In this document: positions 14,510 to 22,920 of the stretch, one piece after another
How positions within the stretch are numbered: the first letter of the stretch is position 1
How the letters are laid out: every line of letters starts with the position of its first letter
Source of the DNA: an uncultured Lachnospiraceae bacterium
Lineage (GTDB): Bacteria > Bacillota > Clostridia > Lachnospirales > Lachnospiraceae
NCBI GenBank assembly: GCA_910585075.1
Contig: CAJUED010000006.1
Span: 30,281 to 94,280, forward strand
Reading direction: 5' to 3'
Length of the DNA stretch: 64,000 nucleotides
Made by a program: the position numbers and the translations under genes
Notes under the pieces: model-generated
Database searches by the model: none
The model's input: the letters and a program-made list of their open reading frames with translations, nothing else
What the model was told of the DNA's origin: nothing

Positions 14510-16600
14510 ATGAACATTTACACAACTGATAAGATCAGAAACGTAGCTTTGCTTGGCCATGGCGGATGCGGCAAAACCAGTCTGGCGGAGGCTATGGCAT
14601 ATTTATCAGGTATTACATCCAGACTGGGGAAGGTGGCAGATGGGAATACCGTCAGTGACTTCGGTAAGGAAGAACAAAAGAGAGGAATATCTATCAGCAC
14701 TTCCGTTATTCCTGTGGAATGGGAAGGCTATAAGATTAATATATTGGATACGCCGGGCTTTTTTGATTTTGCAGGCGAGGTTGAGGAAGCAATCAGCGCG
14801 GCAGGCGCGGCTATCATTGTTGTCAATGGTAAATCAGGTGTGGAAGTGGGCACCCAGAAGGCATGGGAGCTTTGTGAAAAATATAAACTGCCTCGTATGA
14901 TTTATGTGAGCAACATGGACGTGGATAACGCATCCTTCCGTCAGGTTGTGGAAGATATGACCAATATGTTCGGTAAGAAGATGGCGCCTTTCCATCTGCC
15001 TATCCGTGAAAATGAAAAATTCGTAGGCTATGTAAATGTGATTACCGAGACAGGTAACAGATGGCAGGGAAAAGACGTTGTGGAATGTGAAGTCCCTGAG
15101 TATAATAAGGCAAATTTACAACTCTGCCGTGATACGCTGATGGAATCAGTTGCTGAGACCAGCGAAGAAATGATGGAGCGTTATTTTGGTGGTGAAACCT
15201 TCTCAGAGGCGGAGATAAGAGCAGCCCTTCGGACAAATGTATGTGATGGAAGTATTGTTCCCATGTGTATGGGATCCAATACCCTGTGCCAGGGTATGTA
15301 CACGCTGCTTGATGATATCATCAAATACTTCCCCAGCCCGGAAAACAGAGAAGTGGCCGGTATCAACATGAAGACAAACGAGATTTACCATGCCGACTAT
15401 GATTTCGCAAAGGCAAAATCCGCATATATCTGGAAGACAATCGTGGATCCTTTCATGGGTAAATATTCCCTGATCAAGGTAAACTCCGGCGTATTGAAAT
15501 CGGATGATGTTCTGTATAATGTAGACAAAGATGTTGAGGAAAAAATCGGCAAGCTGTATGTTCTTCAGGGGAATAAACCCATTGAAATCAAGGAGCTTCA
15601 TGCAGGGGATATCGGTGCTCTTGCCAAGCTGACCGCAGCAAGAACCGGGGACAGCTTATCCACCAAGGCAACTACTATTAAATTTGGCAAGTGGGAGATG
15701 CCAAAGCCCTATACATATATGAGATATAACCCTAAGAATAAAGGGGACGTGGATAAGATTTCTCAGGCGCTCCAGAAGATTTCCCACGAAGACCAGACCA
15801 TGAAGTATGTAAATGATTCGGAAAACAGACAAATGCTTCTCTATGGAATGGGGGATTTACACCTTGAAGTGATTTCCAGCAAGCTGTTAAACGAATATAA
15901 AGTAGAAATTGAACTGTCAGAGCCCAAGGTGGCCTTCAGAGAGACCATCCGCAAGAACTCTGATGTGGAATACAAATATAAGAAACAGTCAGGCGGCCAT
16001 GGACAGTACGGCCATGTAAAGATGAAATTTGAGCCCTCAGGTAATTTGGAGGAAGCTTATGTTTTCGAGCAGATGGTTGTAGGCGGTGCCGTTCCCAAGA
16101 ACTACTTCCCTGCAGTGGAAAAGGGAATCCAGGATTCCGTTTTAAAGGGACCTATGGCGGCATACCCTGTTGTGGGCGTTAAGGCTATCCTGTATGATGG
16201 TTCCTACCATCCGGTAGATTCCTCCGAAATGGCATTTAAGATGGCAACCATCCAGGCTTTCAAGAAAGGCTTCATGGAGGCTCACCCTGTTTTACTTGAG
16301 CCCATTGTATCCCTTAAGGTAACCGTACCGGATGCTTATACCGGCGACGTTATGGGCGATTTGAATAAGAGAAGGGGACGTGTGCTTGGTATGAATCCTG
16401 CTGCAGGGGGCAAGCAGGTGATTGAAGCGGATGTTCCTATGATGGGACTGTTTGGATACTGCACGGATCTGCGCTCCATGACAGGCGGCCGGGGCGAGTA
16501 TGAATACGAGTTCTCACGCTATGAGCAGGCTCCTTCAGATGTACAGGAGAAGGAGGTTGCCGCAAGAGCAGCGAAGGTTGCGGAAGGTTCCGATGATTAA
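14510..16600 (+). CDS. Elongation factor G-like GTPase (FusA paralogue)
   Basis: 696 residues with the full EF-G domain series. G1 reads GHGGCGKT (16-23) where canonical EF-G has AHIDAGKT; G3 is DTPGFFDF and G4 SNMD where NKMD is usual. The later domains include GMGDLHLEV and the C-terminal GEYEYEF block of domain V. These G-box changes and the solo position, away from rpsL-rpsG, mark it as the EF-G-like paralogue group, not the main translocase. Its role is unclear; ribosome-associated GTPase activity is likely. ATG 14510 follows GGAGG; the upstream in-frame start at 14414 has no such site. Confidence 0.85.
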   Translation: MNIYTTDKIRNVALLGHGGCGKTSLAEAMAYLSGITSRLGKVADGNTVSDFGKEEQKRGISISTSVIPVEWEGYKINILDTPGFFDFAGEVEEAISAAGAAIIVVNGKSGVEVGTQKAWELCEKYKLPRMIYVSNMDVDNASFRQVVEDMTNMFGKKMAPFHLPIRENEKFVGYVNVITETGNRWQGKDVVECEVPEYNKANLQLCRDTLMESVAETSEEMMERYFGGETFSEAEIRAALRTNVCDGSIVPMCMGSNTLCQGMYTLLDDIIKYFPSPENREVAGINMKTNEIYHADYDFAKAKSAYIWKTIVDPFMGKYSLIKVNSGVLKSDDVLYNVDKDVEEKIGKLYVLQGNKPIEIKELHAGDIGALAKLTAARTGDSLSTKATTIKFGKWEMPKPYTYMRYNPKNKGDVDKISQALQKISHEDQTMKYVNDSENRQMLLYGMGDLHLEVISSKLLNEYKVEIELSEPKVAFRETIRKNSDVEYKYKKQSGGHGQYGHVKMKFEPSGNLEEAYVFEQMVVGGAVPKNYFPAVEKGIQDSVLKGPMAAYPVVGVKAILYDGSYHPVDSSEMAFKMATIQAFKKGFMEAHPVLLEPIVSLKVTVPDAYTGDVMGDLNKRRGRVLGMNPAAGGKQVIEADVPMMGLFGYCTDLRSMTGGRGEYEYEFSRYEQAPSDVQEKEVAARAAKVAEGSDD

Positions 16601-16750
16601 GCGGAAAATGTGTCAACAACAGTTGCCGGACACAGACGTTCCGGCAATGATAAGTTCTTTTTAGACGAAGGTGAAAGAGACATTTGAAGACGTATGTCAG
16701 ATAAGATGTCAGACGTAACAGGCCAGCTTGTCTGAACTGTTGCGGTCAGA

Positions 16751-16793
16751 CAGGGTGCTGTATATGGGGGTATACAGCACCCTGTTGTATTTT
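16751..16793 (+). terminator. Intrinsic terminator after the EF-G-like gene
   Basis: CAGGGTGCTGTATA (16751-16764) pairs over 14 bp with 16771-16784; the tail is TTGTATTTT. The tail overlaps the -35 box of the next promoter. Confidence 0.8.
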
Positions 16794-16813
16794 CGTGGAA
16801 GAAATTGTATAAT
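16785..16813 (+). promoter_or_regulatory. Promoter of the membrane protein gene at 16877
   Basis: TTGTAT (16785-16790), 17-bp spacer, perfect TATAAT (16808-16813). Predicted leader about 57 nt, mostly a hairpin (GCGTTACGC against GCGTAAACGC, 16831-16857) directly before TGAAATGGAG. Confidence 0.65.
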
Positions 16814-16876
16814 CTATTTTACAGATATCCGCGTTACGCCGCTTAAGTGCGTAAACGCTTTGAAATGGAGATTGCT

Positions 16877-18523
16877 ATGAAAAACAAAAAAATAATCGGA
16901 AAAGTTATGATTATCCTGGCTGGGCTTGTGGCGCTTGCTGTTTATTACTATGTGACCATACCGGCAATCAACCTTCACTCCACAGGAACCTGGGGAGCGT
17001 TGCTTTTACTGGTGGTGATTTTACTTGCGCTGTGTATTTTTAGGCAGCTTAATGCGGGGCGGCTAAGCGGCGTGGAAGGTGGAAATACGCCTCGTTTTAA
17101 CCTGAAAGAAAGCGGCCTGGGAGTTAAGGTATTGGCGGGGGTTTTGGTGGCGCTGTGCCTTGTGTATTTTGTGGGCGCGCTTTTGTCATCACCTTTTTTC
17201 AATGCGGCCAAATATCAAAGACTGCTTTCCATTGAGGAAAGAGAATTTACGGATGACATCAAGGAAGTGGATTACAAGACCATTCCACTTTTGGACAAGG
17301 ATTCCGCATCTTTGCTTGGAAACAGGAAAATGGGCAGTATGGTGGATATGGTTTCTCAGTTTGAGGTATCCGGCGACTACGCCCAGATCAATTATCAGGG
17401 AAAGCCGGTCCGGGTGACGCCGCTTACCTATGCAAGTCCTATCAAATGGCTTACCAACCAGAAAAACGGGATACCGGCTTATATCCTGATTGATATGACA
17501 ACACAGAATACGGAGTGTGTGAAACTTGCTGAGGGTATCCGCTATTCCAAAGGAGAATATTTGAACAGGAATATATACAGGCATCTGCGTTTTAGATATC
17601 CTACCTATATTTTTGACGAACAGATTTTCTTTGAGATAGACGAGGAGGGAACGCCTTACTGGGTATGTCCTGTAAAGAAATTTAACATAGGCCTTTTTGG
17701 CGGGCAGACCATAGGCAGGGTGGTGCTCTGTAATGCCCAGACGGGAGAGTGCGTTGACTATGCGGTGGAGGACGTTCCTGCCTGGATTGATAAGGTGTAT
17801 TCGGCAGACCTGCTGGTACAGCTCTATGACTATTCCGGAATTTTAAAACACGGCTTCTGGAATTCCCTGCTGGGACAGAAGGATTGTCTGCAGTCCACCA
17901 ACGGTTACAATTACATTGCCTTAGAGGATGATGTGTGGGTTTACACCGGTATCACCAGTGTCAGCGGAGACCAGTCCAATGTAGGATTTGTGCTGATGAA
18001 CCAGCGAACCATGGAAACTCGTTCTTATAAGGTGGAGGGAGCAATCGAGGATTCCGCCATGTCCTCTGCGGAAGGGCAGGTTCAGAATCTGGGATACCGG
18101 GCAACTTTCCCCCTGCTCCTTAACATTGCGGACGAGCCTACCTATTTTATGGCTCTGAAAGATGGGGCAGGGCTGGTTAAGAAGTATGCCATGGTCAATG
18201 TCCAGAAATACCAGTGGGTGGCTATTGGAGATACGGTGCAGGAGTGCGAAAAGAATTACACGGAGCTTTTAAACACCAACGGCATTGTGAGCAGCTCGTC
18301 GGATATAAGTAAGAGCGTTACCGGGAAGATTGAGAGTATCTCGCCCGTCGTGCTGGAGGGGAACACCCATTATTATGTATGTCTGGAAAATAAGGATGAT
18401 ATTTATGATATTGATATGTCCAACACGGGGCTGATACAGATTATAAAATACGAAGTTGGAGATAATGTGACCCTGGAATATCTTGAAGGGTATGGACTGC
18501 ATGAGGTCAGGGGCATAAAGTAG
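16877..18523 (+). CDS. Unknown membrane protein with large extracytoplasmic domain
   Basis: Not recognised. 548 residues: three hydrophobic helices near the N terminus (about 9-30, 39-56 and 82-108), then some 440 residues without membrane segments that would lie on one side of the membrane, probably outside. No catalytic motif stands out; the last 70 residues (GKIESISPVV onward) look beta-rich. ATG 16877 follows TGGAG at good spacing; two upstream in-frame ATGs lie inside the leader hairpin or the binding site. It is a single-gene unit with its own promoter. Confidence 0.75.
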   Translation: MKNKKIIGKVMIILAGLVALAVYYYVTIPAINLHSTGTWGALLLLVVILLALCIFRQLNAGRLSGVEGGNTPRFNLKESGLGVKVLAGVLVALCLVYFVGALLSSPFFNAAKYQRLLSIEEREFTDDIKEVDYKTIPLLDKDSASLLGNRKMGSMVDMVSQFEVSGDYAQINYQGKPVRVTPLTYASPIKWLTNQKNGIPAYILIDMTTQNTECVKLAEGIRYSKGEYLNRNIYRHLRFRYPTYIFDEQIFFEIDEEGTPYWVCPVKKFNIGLFGGQTIGRVVLCNAQTGECVDYAVEDVPAWIDKVYSADLLVQLYDYSGILKHGFWNSLLGQKDCLQSTNGYNYIALEDDVWVYTGITSVSGDQSNVGFVLMNQRTMETRSYKVEGAIEDSAMSSAEGQVQNLGYRATFPLLLNIADEPTYFMALKDGAGLVKKYAMVNVQKYQWVAIGDTVQECEKNYTELLNTNGIVSSSSDISKSVTGKIESISPVVLEGNTHYYVCLENKDDIYDIDMSNTGLIQIIKYEVGDNVTLEYLEGYGLHEVRGIK

Positions 18524-18590
18524 ATTTATATATCAGCCGTCCGCTTCTTCGGGAGCAAATATTCAGTCGTTGCCGCGCTTTCGCTCTATA

Positions 18591-18659
18591 AAAACGCAGC
18601 AGACGCTAGGTTCGAAAGGACCTCACCAAAGCACACATGCTTAAAAGCATGGCGTTTTT
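18591..18659 (+). terminator. Branched structure with U tail after the 16877 gene
   Basis: AAAACGC (18591-18597) pairs with GCGTTTT (18652-18658) and encloses two small hairpins, AGGT/ACCT (18607-18622) and CATGCT/AGCATG (18636-18651). The inner hairpin plus GCGTTTTT could act as a terminator; the outer pairing makes a three-way junction. Confidence 0.4.
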
Positions 18660-18663
18660 ATTC

Positions 18664-18697
18664 AATAAGCTGGCTCGCAAAGCGGGACTGCGTTTGA
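18664..18697 (+). repeat. Dispersed hairpin repeat, family A
   Basis: 34-bp copy beginning AATAAGCTGG, core CGCAAAGCG, ending CTGCGTTTGA. It forms an inverted pair with the copy at 18800-18833, flanking the leuS promoter. Confidence 0.65.
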
Positions 18698-18744
18698 AGG
18701 GCGCCTCCTTGAATATTTACCTCCCGAAGAAGCTAGGTTTCTGG

Positions 18745-18773
18745 TTGACTTTTTCTTATATTATAGGTAAAAT
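18745..18773 (+). promoter_or_regulatory. Promoter of leuS
   Basis: TTGACT (18745-18750), 17-bp spacer, TAAAAT (18768-18773). It gives a leader of about 140 nt with no T-box consensus that I can find. Confidence 0.7.
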
Positions 18774-18799
18774 TAGGACTGGTTTTATATACCATAAAA

Positions 18800-18833
18800 T
18801 TAAACACAGCCACGCTTTGCGAGTCTGTTTATT
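18800..18833 (-). repeat. Dispersed hairpin repeat, family A, reversed copy
   Basis: On the minus strand: AATAAACAGA, then CGCAAAGCG, then TGTGTTTAA. It lies inside the predicted leuS leader. Confidence 0.6.
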
Positions 18834-18921
18834 GCTTAAAAGAATAGGACAAAGATAATTTTTTATAAAAAGAGTGCCAGTTTTCAATATTGTGTGAAGC
18901 CGGCAGGAATGGAGGAATTAG

Positions 18922-21333
18922 ATGGCGGTACCATATAATCACAGAGAGGTAGAGACAAAATGGCAGAAGATTTGGGATGAGGAGAAGGCATTTAAAACTT
19001 CCGATGATTATTCCAAACCGAAATATTATGCGTTGGTGGAATTCCCTTATCCTTCAGGACAGGGATTACATGTGGGGCATCCCAGGCCTTATACTGCGCT
19101 GGATATTGTTTCCAGAAAGAGGAGGATGCAGGGCTATAACGTGCTTTTCCCTATGGGATGGGATGCGTTTGGGCTTCCTACGGAAAATTATGCGATTAAC
19201 AATCATATACATCCGAAGATTGTAACCAAAAATAACGTGGAGCGCTTTAAGGGACAGCTTCATGCCCTTGGCTATTCCTTTGACTGGGACAGAGAGATTA
19301 ATACTACGGATGCTGGGTATTATAAATGGACCCAGTGGATTTTCCTGAAATTATTCAATGCAGGCCTGGCTTATAAGGCGGAGATGCCCATCAACTGGTG
19401 TACCTCCTGTAAGGTAGGGCTCGCCAACGAGGAAGTGGTAAACGGTGTGTGCGAGCGTTGCGGCAGTGAAGTGGTGCGCAAGGTGAAAAGCCAGTGGATG
19501 TTAAAGATTACGGAATATGCGGATAAGCTTTTGGAAGGTCTTGACAGCGTAGACTATGTGGAGCGCGTGAAGGTTTCCCAGAAGAACTGGATTGGCAAAT
19601 CCACCGGAGCTGAGGTTGACTTTGTCCTGAAAGATAAAGAGGATAAGATGACCGTTTACACCACCAGGCCGGATACGCTTTTTGGTGTGACTTACATGGT
19701 TATGAGCCCGGAACATCCGTTTATTGATAAATATAAAGGTGACATTAAAAACTGGGATGATGTGGTTGCTTACAGGGAAATGGCTTCCCGGAAGTCAGAT
19801 TTTGAGCGTACCGAGCTTGCCAAGGATAAGACAGGCGTGATGTTGGATGGCCTCACCGCAGTAAATCCCGTAAATGGAAAAGAAATTCCCGTTTGGATTT
19901 CCGACTATGTATTGATGTCTTACGGAACTGGGGCGATCATGGCAGTGCCCGCCCATGATGAGAGAGACTGGGAATTTGCAAAGAAATTTAACATGCCGAT
20001 CATTGAAGTGGTGGCAGGAAGCCCTGTAGATGTAAATGAGGCTGTGTTCACTGACGTGGCCACAGGAACCCTTGTGAACTCGGATTTCTTAAACGGCCTT
20101 TCCGTGGCGCAGGCTAAGGAAAAGATAATTGCTTTCCTGACAGAAAAAGGAATCGGACATGAAAAGACTAACTTTAAGCTCAGAGACTGGGTATTCTCAA
20201 GACAGCGTTATTGGGGCGAACCTATTCCTATTGTAAAATGTGAAAAGTGCGGCTATGTGGCAATTCCGGAAAGTGAACTGCCCTTAGAGCTTCCTGAAGT
20301 GGAGAGCTATATGCCCACAGATAACGGTGAGTCACCCCTTGCCCATATGACAGACTGGGTGAAAACCACCTGCCCCTGCTGTGGCGGTCCTGCAATGAGA
20401 GAGACGGATACCATGCCCCAGTGGGCCGGTTCATCCTGGTATTTCCTGCGGTACACGGACCCCAACAATGATAAAGAGCTGGCAAGCAAAGAAGCGCTGA
20501 ATTACTGGATGCCTGTTGACTGGTACAACGGAGGGATGGAGCATACCACCCTGCATCTTCTTTACTCCCGGTTCTGGCACAGATTTTTGTATGATGAAAA
20601 GGTAGTGCCCTGTCCGGAGCCTTACAAAAAGAGGACTTCCCACGGAATGATTCTTGGCTCTAACGGGGAGAAAATGAGCAAGTCCCGTGGAAATGTGGTA
20701 AATCCTGATGACATTGTGCGGGATTACGGGGCGGATACCCTGCGCACCTATGAAATGTTTATCGGGGCCTTTGAACTCAGTGCCGCATGGAGCGAGGACG
20801 GCGTGAAGGGATGCCGCAGATTCCTTGAGAGAGTGTGGAAACTGCAGGAAATCGTGACAGAGGATGAGGGCTATTCCAAGGATTTGGAAGTTAAGATGCA
20901 CCAGACCATCAAGAAGGTCAGCAATGATTTCGAAAGCCTGAAATACAATACGGCGATAGCCGCCATGATGTCTTTGATTAATGAGTTTTACAGGAAAAAT
21001 GCGGTGACCAGAGGGGAATTTAAGACCCTGCTCACATTGCTTAACCCGGTGGCGCCTCACATTACAGAGGAAATCTGGCAGAACATGGGATTTGAGGGAA
21101 AGATTTATCAGACGGCATGGCCTTCCTTTGACGAGGCTAAGACCATAGAATCCACTATTGAGATTGCGGTGCAGATTAACGGAAGGACCAGAGCCACCCT
21201 TGATATTGCAAGGGATGAGGCAAAAGACTCCGTAATTGCCAAGGCAAAGGAAACCATCGCAGACAAACTCACCGGAAATATCGTAAAAGAGATTTATGTG
21301 CCGGGCAGAATCGTGAATATTGTTATGAAATAA
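18922..21333 (+). CDS. leuS: Leucyl-tRNA synthetase
   Basis: Class I synthetase, 803 residues. The HIGH motif is HVGH (50-53) and the KMSKS motif is exact at about 585. The editing insertion carries the TRPDTLFG and AVPAHDERD signatures, and a Zn-ribbon-like CEKC/CPCC pair lies in the middle. GGAGGAATTAG precedes the ATG. It is monocistronic, between its own promoter and a strong terminator. Confidence 0.98.
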   Translation: MAVPYNHREVETKWQKIWDEEKAFKTSDDYSKPKYYALVEFPYPSGQGLHVGHPRPYTALDIVSRKRRMQGYNVLFPMGWDAFGLPTENYAINNHIHPKIVTKNNVERFKGQLHALGYSFDWDREINTTDAGYYKWTQWIFLKLFNAGLAYKAEMPINWCTSCKVGLANEEVVNGVCERCGSEVVRKVKSQWMLKITEYADKLLEGLDSVDYVERVKVSQKNWIGKSTGAEVDFVLKDKEDKMTVYTTRPDTLFGVTYMVMSPEHPFIDKYKGDIKNWDDVVAYREMASRKSDFERTELAKDKTGVMLDGLTAVNPVNGKEIPVWISDYVLMSYGTGAIMAVPAHDERDWEFAKKFNMPIIEVVAGSPVDVNEAVFTDVATGTLVNSDFLNGLSVAQAKEKIIAFLTEKGIGHEKTNFKLRDWVFSRQRYWGEPIPIVKCEKCGYVAIPESELPLELPEVESYMPTDNGESPLAHMTDWVKTTCPCCGGPAMRETDTMPQWAGSSWYFLRYTDPNNDKELASKEALNYWMPVDWYNGGMEHTTLHLLYSRFWHRFLYDEKVVPCPEPYKKRTSHGMILGSNGEKMSKSRGNVVNPDDIVRDYGADTLRTYEMFIGAFELSAAWSEDGVKGCRRFLERVWKLQEIVTEDEGYSKDLEVKMHQTIKKVSNDFESLKYNTAIAAMMSLINEFYRKNAVTRGEFKTLLTLLNPVAPHITEEIWQNMGFEGKIYQTAWPSFDEAKTIESTIEIAVQINGRTRATLDIARDEAKDSVIAKAKETIADKLTGNIVKEIYVPGRIVNIVMK

Positions 21334-21345
21334 TAACCGAATGCA

Positions 21346-21387
21346 AACAACGGACAGTATGCTTCAAAAACTGTCCGTTGTTTTTTG
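21346..21387 (+). terminator. Rho-independent terminator of leuS
   Basis: AACAACGGACAGT (21346-21358) pairs with ACTGTCCGTTGTT (21370-21382), 13 bp perfect, followed by TTTT. Confidence 0.92.
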
Positions 21388-21394
21388 TTACGCT

Positions 21395-21426
21395 TTATTC
21401 CCGCGAGCAACAAGTCAAGGTCATGC
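21395..21426 (+). repeat. Dispersed repeat, family B, copy 1
   Basis: 32-bp sequence starting TTATTCCCGCGAGCAAC and ending GTCATGC; 30 of 32 bases match the reversed copy at 45712-45743. It lies just after the leuS terminator. Confidence 0.65.
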
Positions 21427-21507
21427 CTACATGAGCATAAAGTCGGCAAGCTGACTTGAAGACCGACGCACAGGTGTAAATACCTGCGATTTAAAAGAAA
21501 TATGCCA

Positions 21508-21774
21508 TTAACGAGAACGCATGGCCATGACTTTTTCGATTTTGGAAAGCTCCTGCGGGGAAGCATACTTCCTGAGTACCTTCACGACGGCATTTATTTC
21601 ATCATCCGAGAAGGATACATTTTTTTCCTGCCCCCGCTTGGCCACTGCCATCAGAAAGGGAAGCATCTGCTCCTTTTTCAGGTTGCTGCTCTCAAAGACA
21701 AGAGCCTGCAAAAACTCAAGCTTGTAAGGGTCAATATTTTTTAAAGATTCGTCCTGCATCCAGTTATTTTGCAT
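21508..21774 (-). CDS. Hypothetical protein, 88 residues
   Basis: Not recognised. A small, mostly helical, charged protein without signal peptide or membrane segment; a long acidic/basic helix (FSDDEINAVVKVLRKY) ends in KVMAMRSR. ATG 21774 follows GGAGGTAATCAAA. Its first 11 bases overlap the end of the preceding gene on the same strand, so translation is probably coupled. The last codons run next to the family B repeat region. Confidence 0.65.
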   Translation of the reverse strand: MQNNWMQDESLKNIDPYKLEFLQALVFESSNLKKEQMLPFLMAVAKRGQEKNVSFSDDEINAVVKVLRKYASPQELSKIEKVMAMRSR

Positions 21775-22486
21775 TTTGATTACCTCCAAACATTTCATAC
21801 ATCTGCTTTTGTTCCGGTGTCAGCATATTCATCAGCATGTTCATCATATTAAAGTTTCCCGGCACTTCCTGGGAATCAGCGTGTTCTCCGGCGGTATCGC
21901 CTGTAGAAGTATCATTTGCATGGAAATCAAAATCACTTATGACTCCATTGTCCGTGGATGCATCACCGTTAGAAGTACTGCGGATGAAAGTATCGCCTGC
22001 TTCCTGATAAGAGTCCTTGCTTTGGCTGTCACTTTCCCCTGCGCCTTCCTCTGCGCTATCCCCGCCGAAAAAAGACTGAAAGGCCCCGCCCATGGAGGAA
22101 TCTCCCATAAACGAAGCCATATCCGGCATAAAATCCTTCATCATATCCATGGTTCTGGACATCTCCTTATACATTTCTATACCTTGAAAAATTCCCTTAA
22201 TTTGTTCCAACTGCTTGCGCTCTGATTCAGAGCAGTAGGGAAGCAGTTCGGAGCACATTTTTAGAACATCAAAGGAAGCCTCCTGCTCCATACAGCCGTA
22301 CAGCGGATAGGGGTGTTTTTTAAAATATTCAATTGTATAGTTTAACTCCAGAAATTTGATATAAACCGCCATGGACTTCTGGGTCTGATTGTCCATGTAG
22401 GAGAGCATGATCTTTAACATCTGTATGTGATTGGTGCAAAAGAGAGTGTCAAATGCAATTACCTTGTTGTGCTCATTTGAATCCAT
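21764..22486 (-). CDS. Hypothetical protein, 240 residues, Met-rich C terminus
   Basis: Not recognised. The N-terminal 110 residues are helical with no membrane segment; residues 110-135 are rich in Met and Phe, followed by a Ser/Asp/Thr-rich low-complexity linker and a C-terminal Met-rich amphipathic helix (MMNMLMNMLTPEQKQMYEM). AAGGAGC lies just upstream of the start. It overlaps the following 88-residue gene by 11 bp and probably forms a two-gene unit with it. Confidence 0.65.
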   Translation of the reverse strand: MDSNEHNKVIAFDTLFCTNHIQMLKIMLSYMDNQTQKSMAVYIKFLELNYTIEYFKKHPYPLYGCMEQEASFDVLKMCSELLPYCSESERKQLEQIKGIFQGIEMYKEMSRTMDMMKDFMPDMASFMGDSSMGGAFQSFFGGDSAEEGAGESDSQSKDSYQEAGDTFIRSTSNGDASTDNGVISDFDFHANDTSTGDTAGEHADSQEVPGNFNMMNMLMNMLTPEQKQMYEMFGGNQNAK

Positions 22487-22542
22487 ACCTGCTCCTTCCC
22501 ACCCGTTTCCATATTTTATGATTTGATTTTAGCCGGTATGCA

Positions 22543-22574
22543 GAAAAGTAGGCCCTTTTCAGAGCCTACTTTTC
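22543..22574. terminator. Bidirectional hairpin downstream of the Gly/Cys-rich gene
   Basis: GAAAAGTAGGC (22543-22553) pairs with GCCTACTTTTC (22564-22574), 11 bp perfect with A and T runs at the base, between two minus-strand genes. Confidence 0.7.
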
Positions 22575-22604
22575 AGACATGATGAAAAGAAATGTGTGCT
22601 GTAA

Positions 22605-22859
22605 TTAGCAGCCGCATCCGCAGCCGTTACCACTATTGCCGTTGCCATTGCCACAGCAGAACAGCAGAAGAATGATCCAGATAAAGTCACATCCACAGCC
22701 ATTGTCATTACCGTTGCCGCCAAGGAAACCGCCGTTGCCGCCGCATCCGCCACAGCAGGACAGTAAAAGGAGAATCCAGATTATGGAGCTGCATCCGAAT
22801 CCGCTGTTATTGTTTGTGCTGGTGTTGCATCCACACCCGGTAGCTGTTAAATCACTCAT
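22605..22859 (-). CDS. Gly/Cys/Asn-rich small protein (possible spore or surface structural protein)
   Basis: 84 residues, starting MSDLTATGCGC, with two similar units: a hydrophobic core (WILLLLSCCGG and IWIILLLFCCGN) followed by Gly/Asn/Cys tracts, ending NGCGCGC. About one residue in six is Cys. Similar high-Cys, Gly-rich proteins are common in Lachnospiraceae and carry chorion-like names. GGAGG lies six bases before ATG 22859; the longer in-frame start at 22925 has no site. The upstream sequence resembles a late mother-cell sigma promoter, which suggests a spore layer protein, but this is an inference. Confidence 0.7.
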   Translation of the reverse strand: MSDLTATGCGCNTSTNNNSGFGCSSIIWILLLLSCCGGCGGNGGFLGGNGNDNGCGCDFIWIILLLFCCGNGNGNSGNGCGCGC

Positions 22860-22892
22860 ATATAGCCTCCAAAAGGTTTTTGTTTTATGGTT

Positions 22893-22920
22893 TATCATAT
22901 GTGGCAGGGCTTGGATGTGT
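22893..22920 (-). promoter_or_regulatory. Sigma-K/sigma-E-like promoter of the Gly/Cys-rich gene
   Basis: On the minus strand, AC (22920-22919), 17-bp spacer and CATATGATA (22901-22893), matching the sigma-K form AC-N16/17-CATAnnnTA; sigma-E is also possible. The transcript would start about 27 nt before the ATG. No good TTGACA/TATAAT pair is seen on this side. Confidence 0.4.

Noticed and set aside
18607..18622. GGTTCGAA, reminiscent of a tRNA T-loop
   Set aside because: No acceptor stem, D-arm or anticodon arm can be drawn around it.
18637..18858. 73-codon open frame between the 16877 gene and leuS
   Set aside because: It runs through two family A repeats and the leuS promoter, has no ribosome binding site and no protein-like composition.
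18780..18921. T-box riboswitch before leuS
   Set aside because: T-boxes are common before clostridial synthetase genes, but no T-box core or antiterminator sequence and no terminator precede this start.
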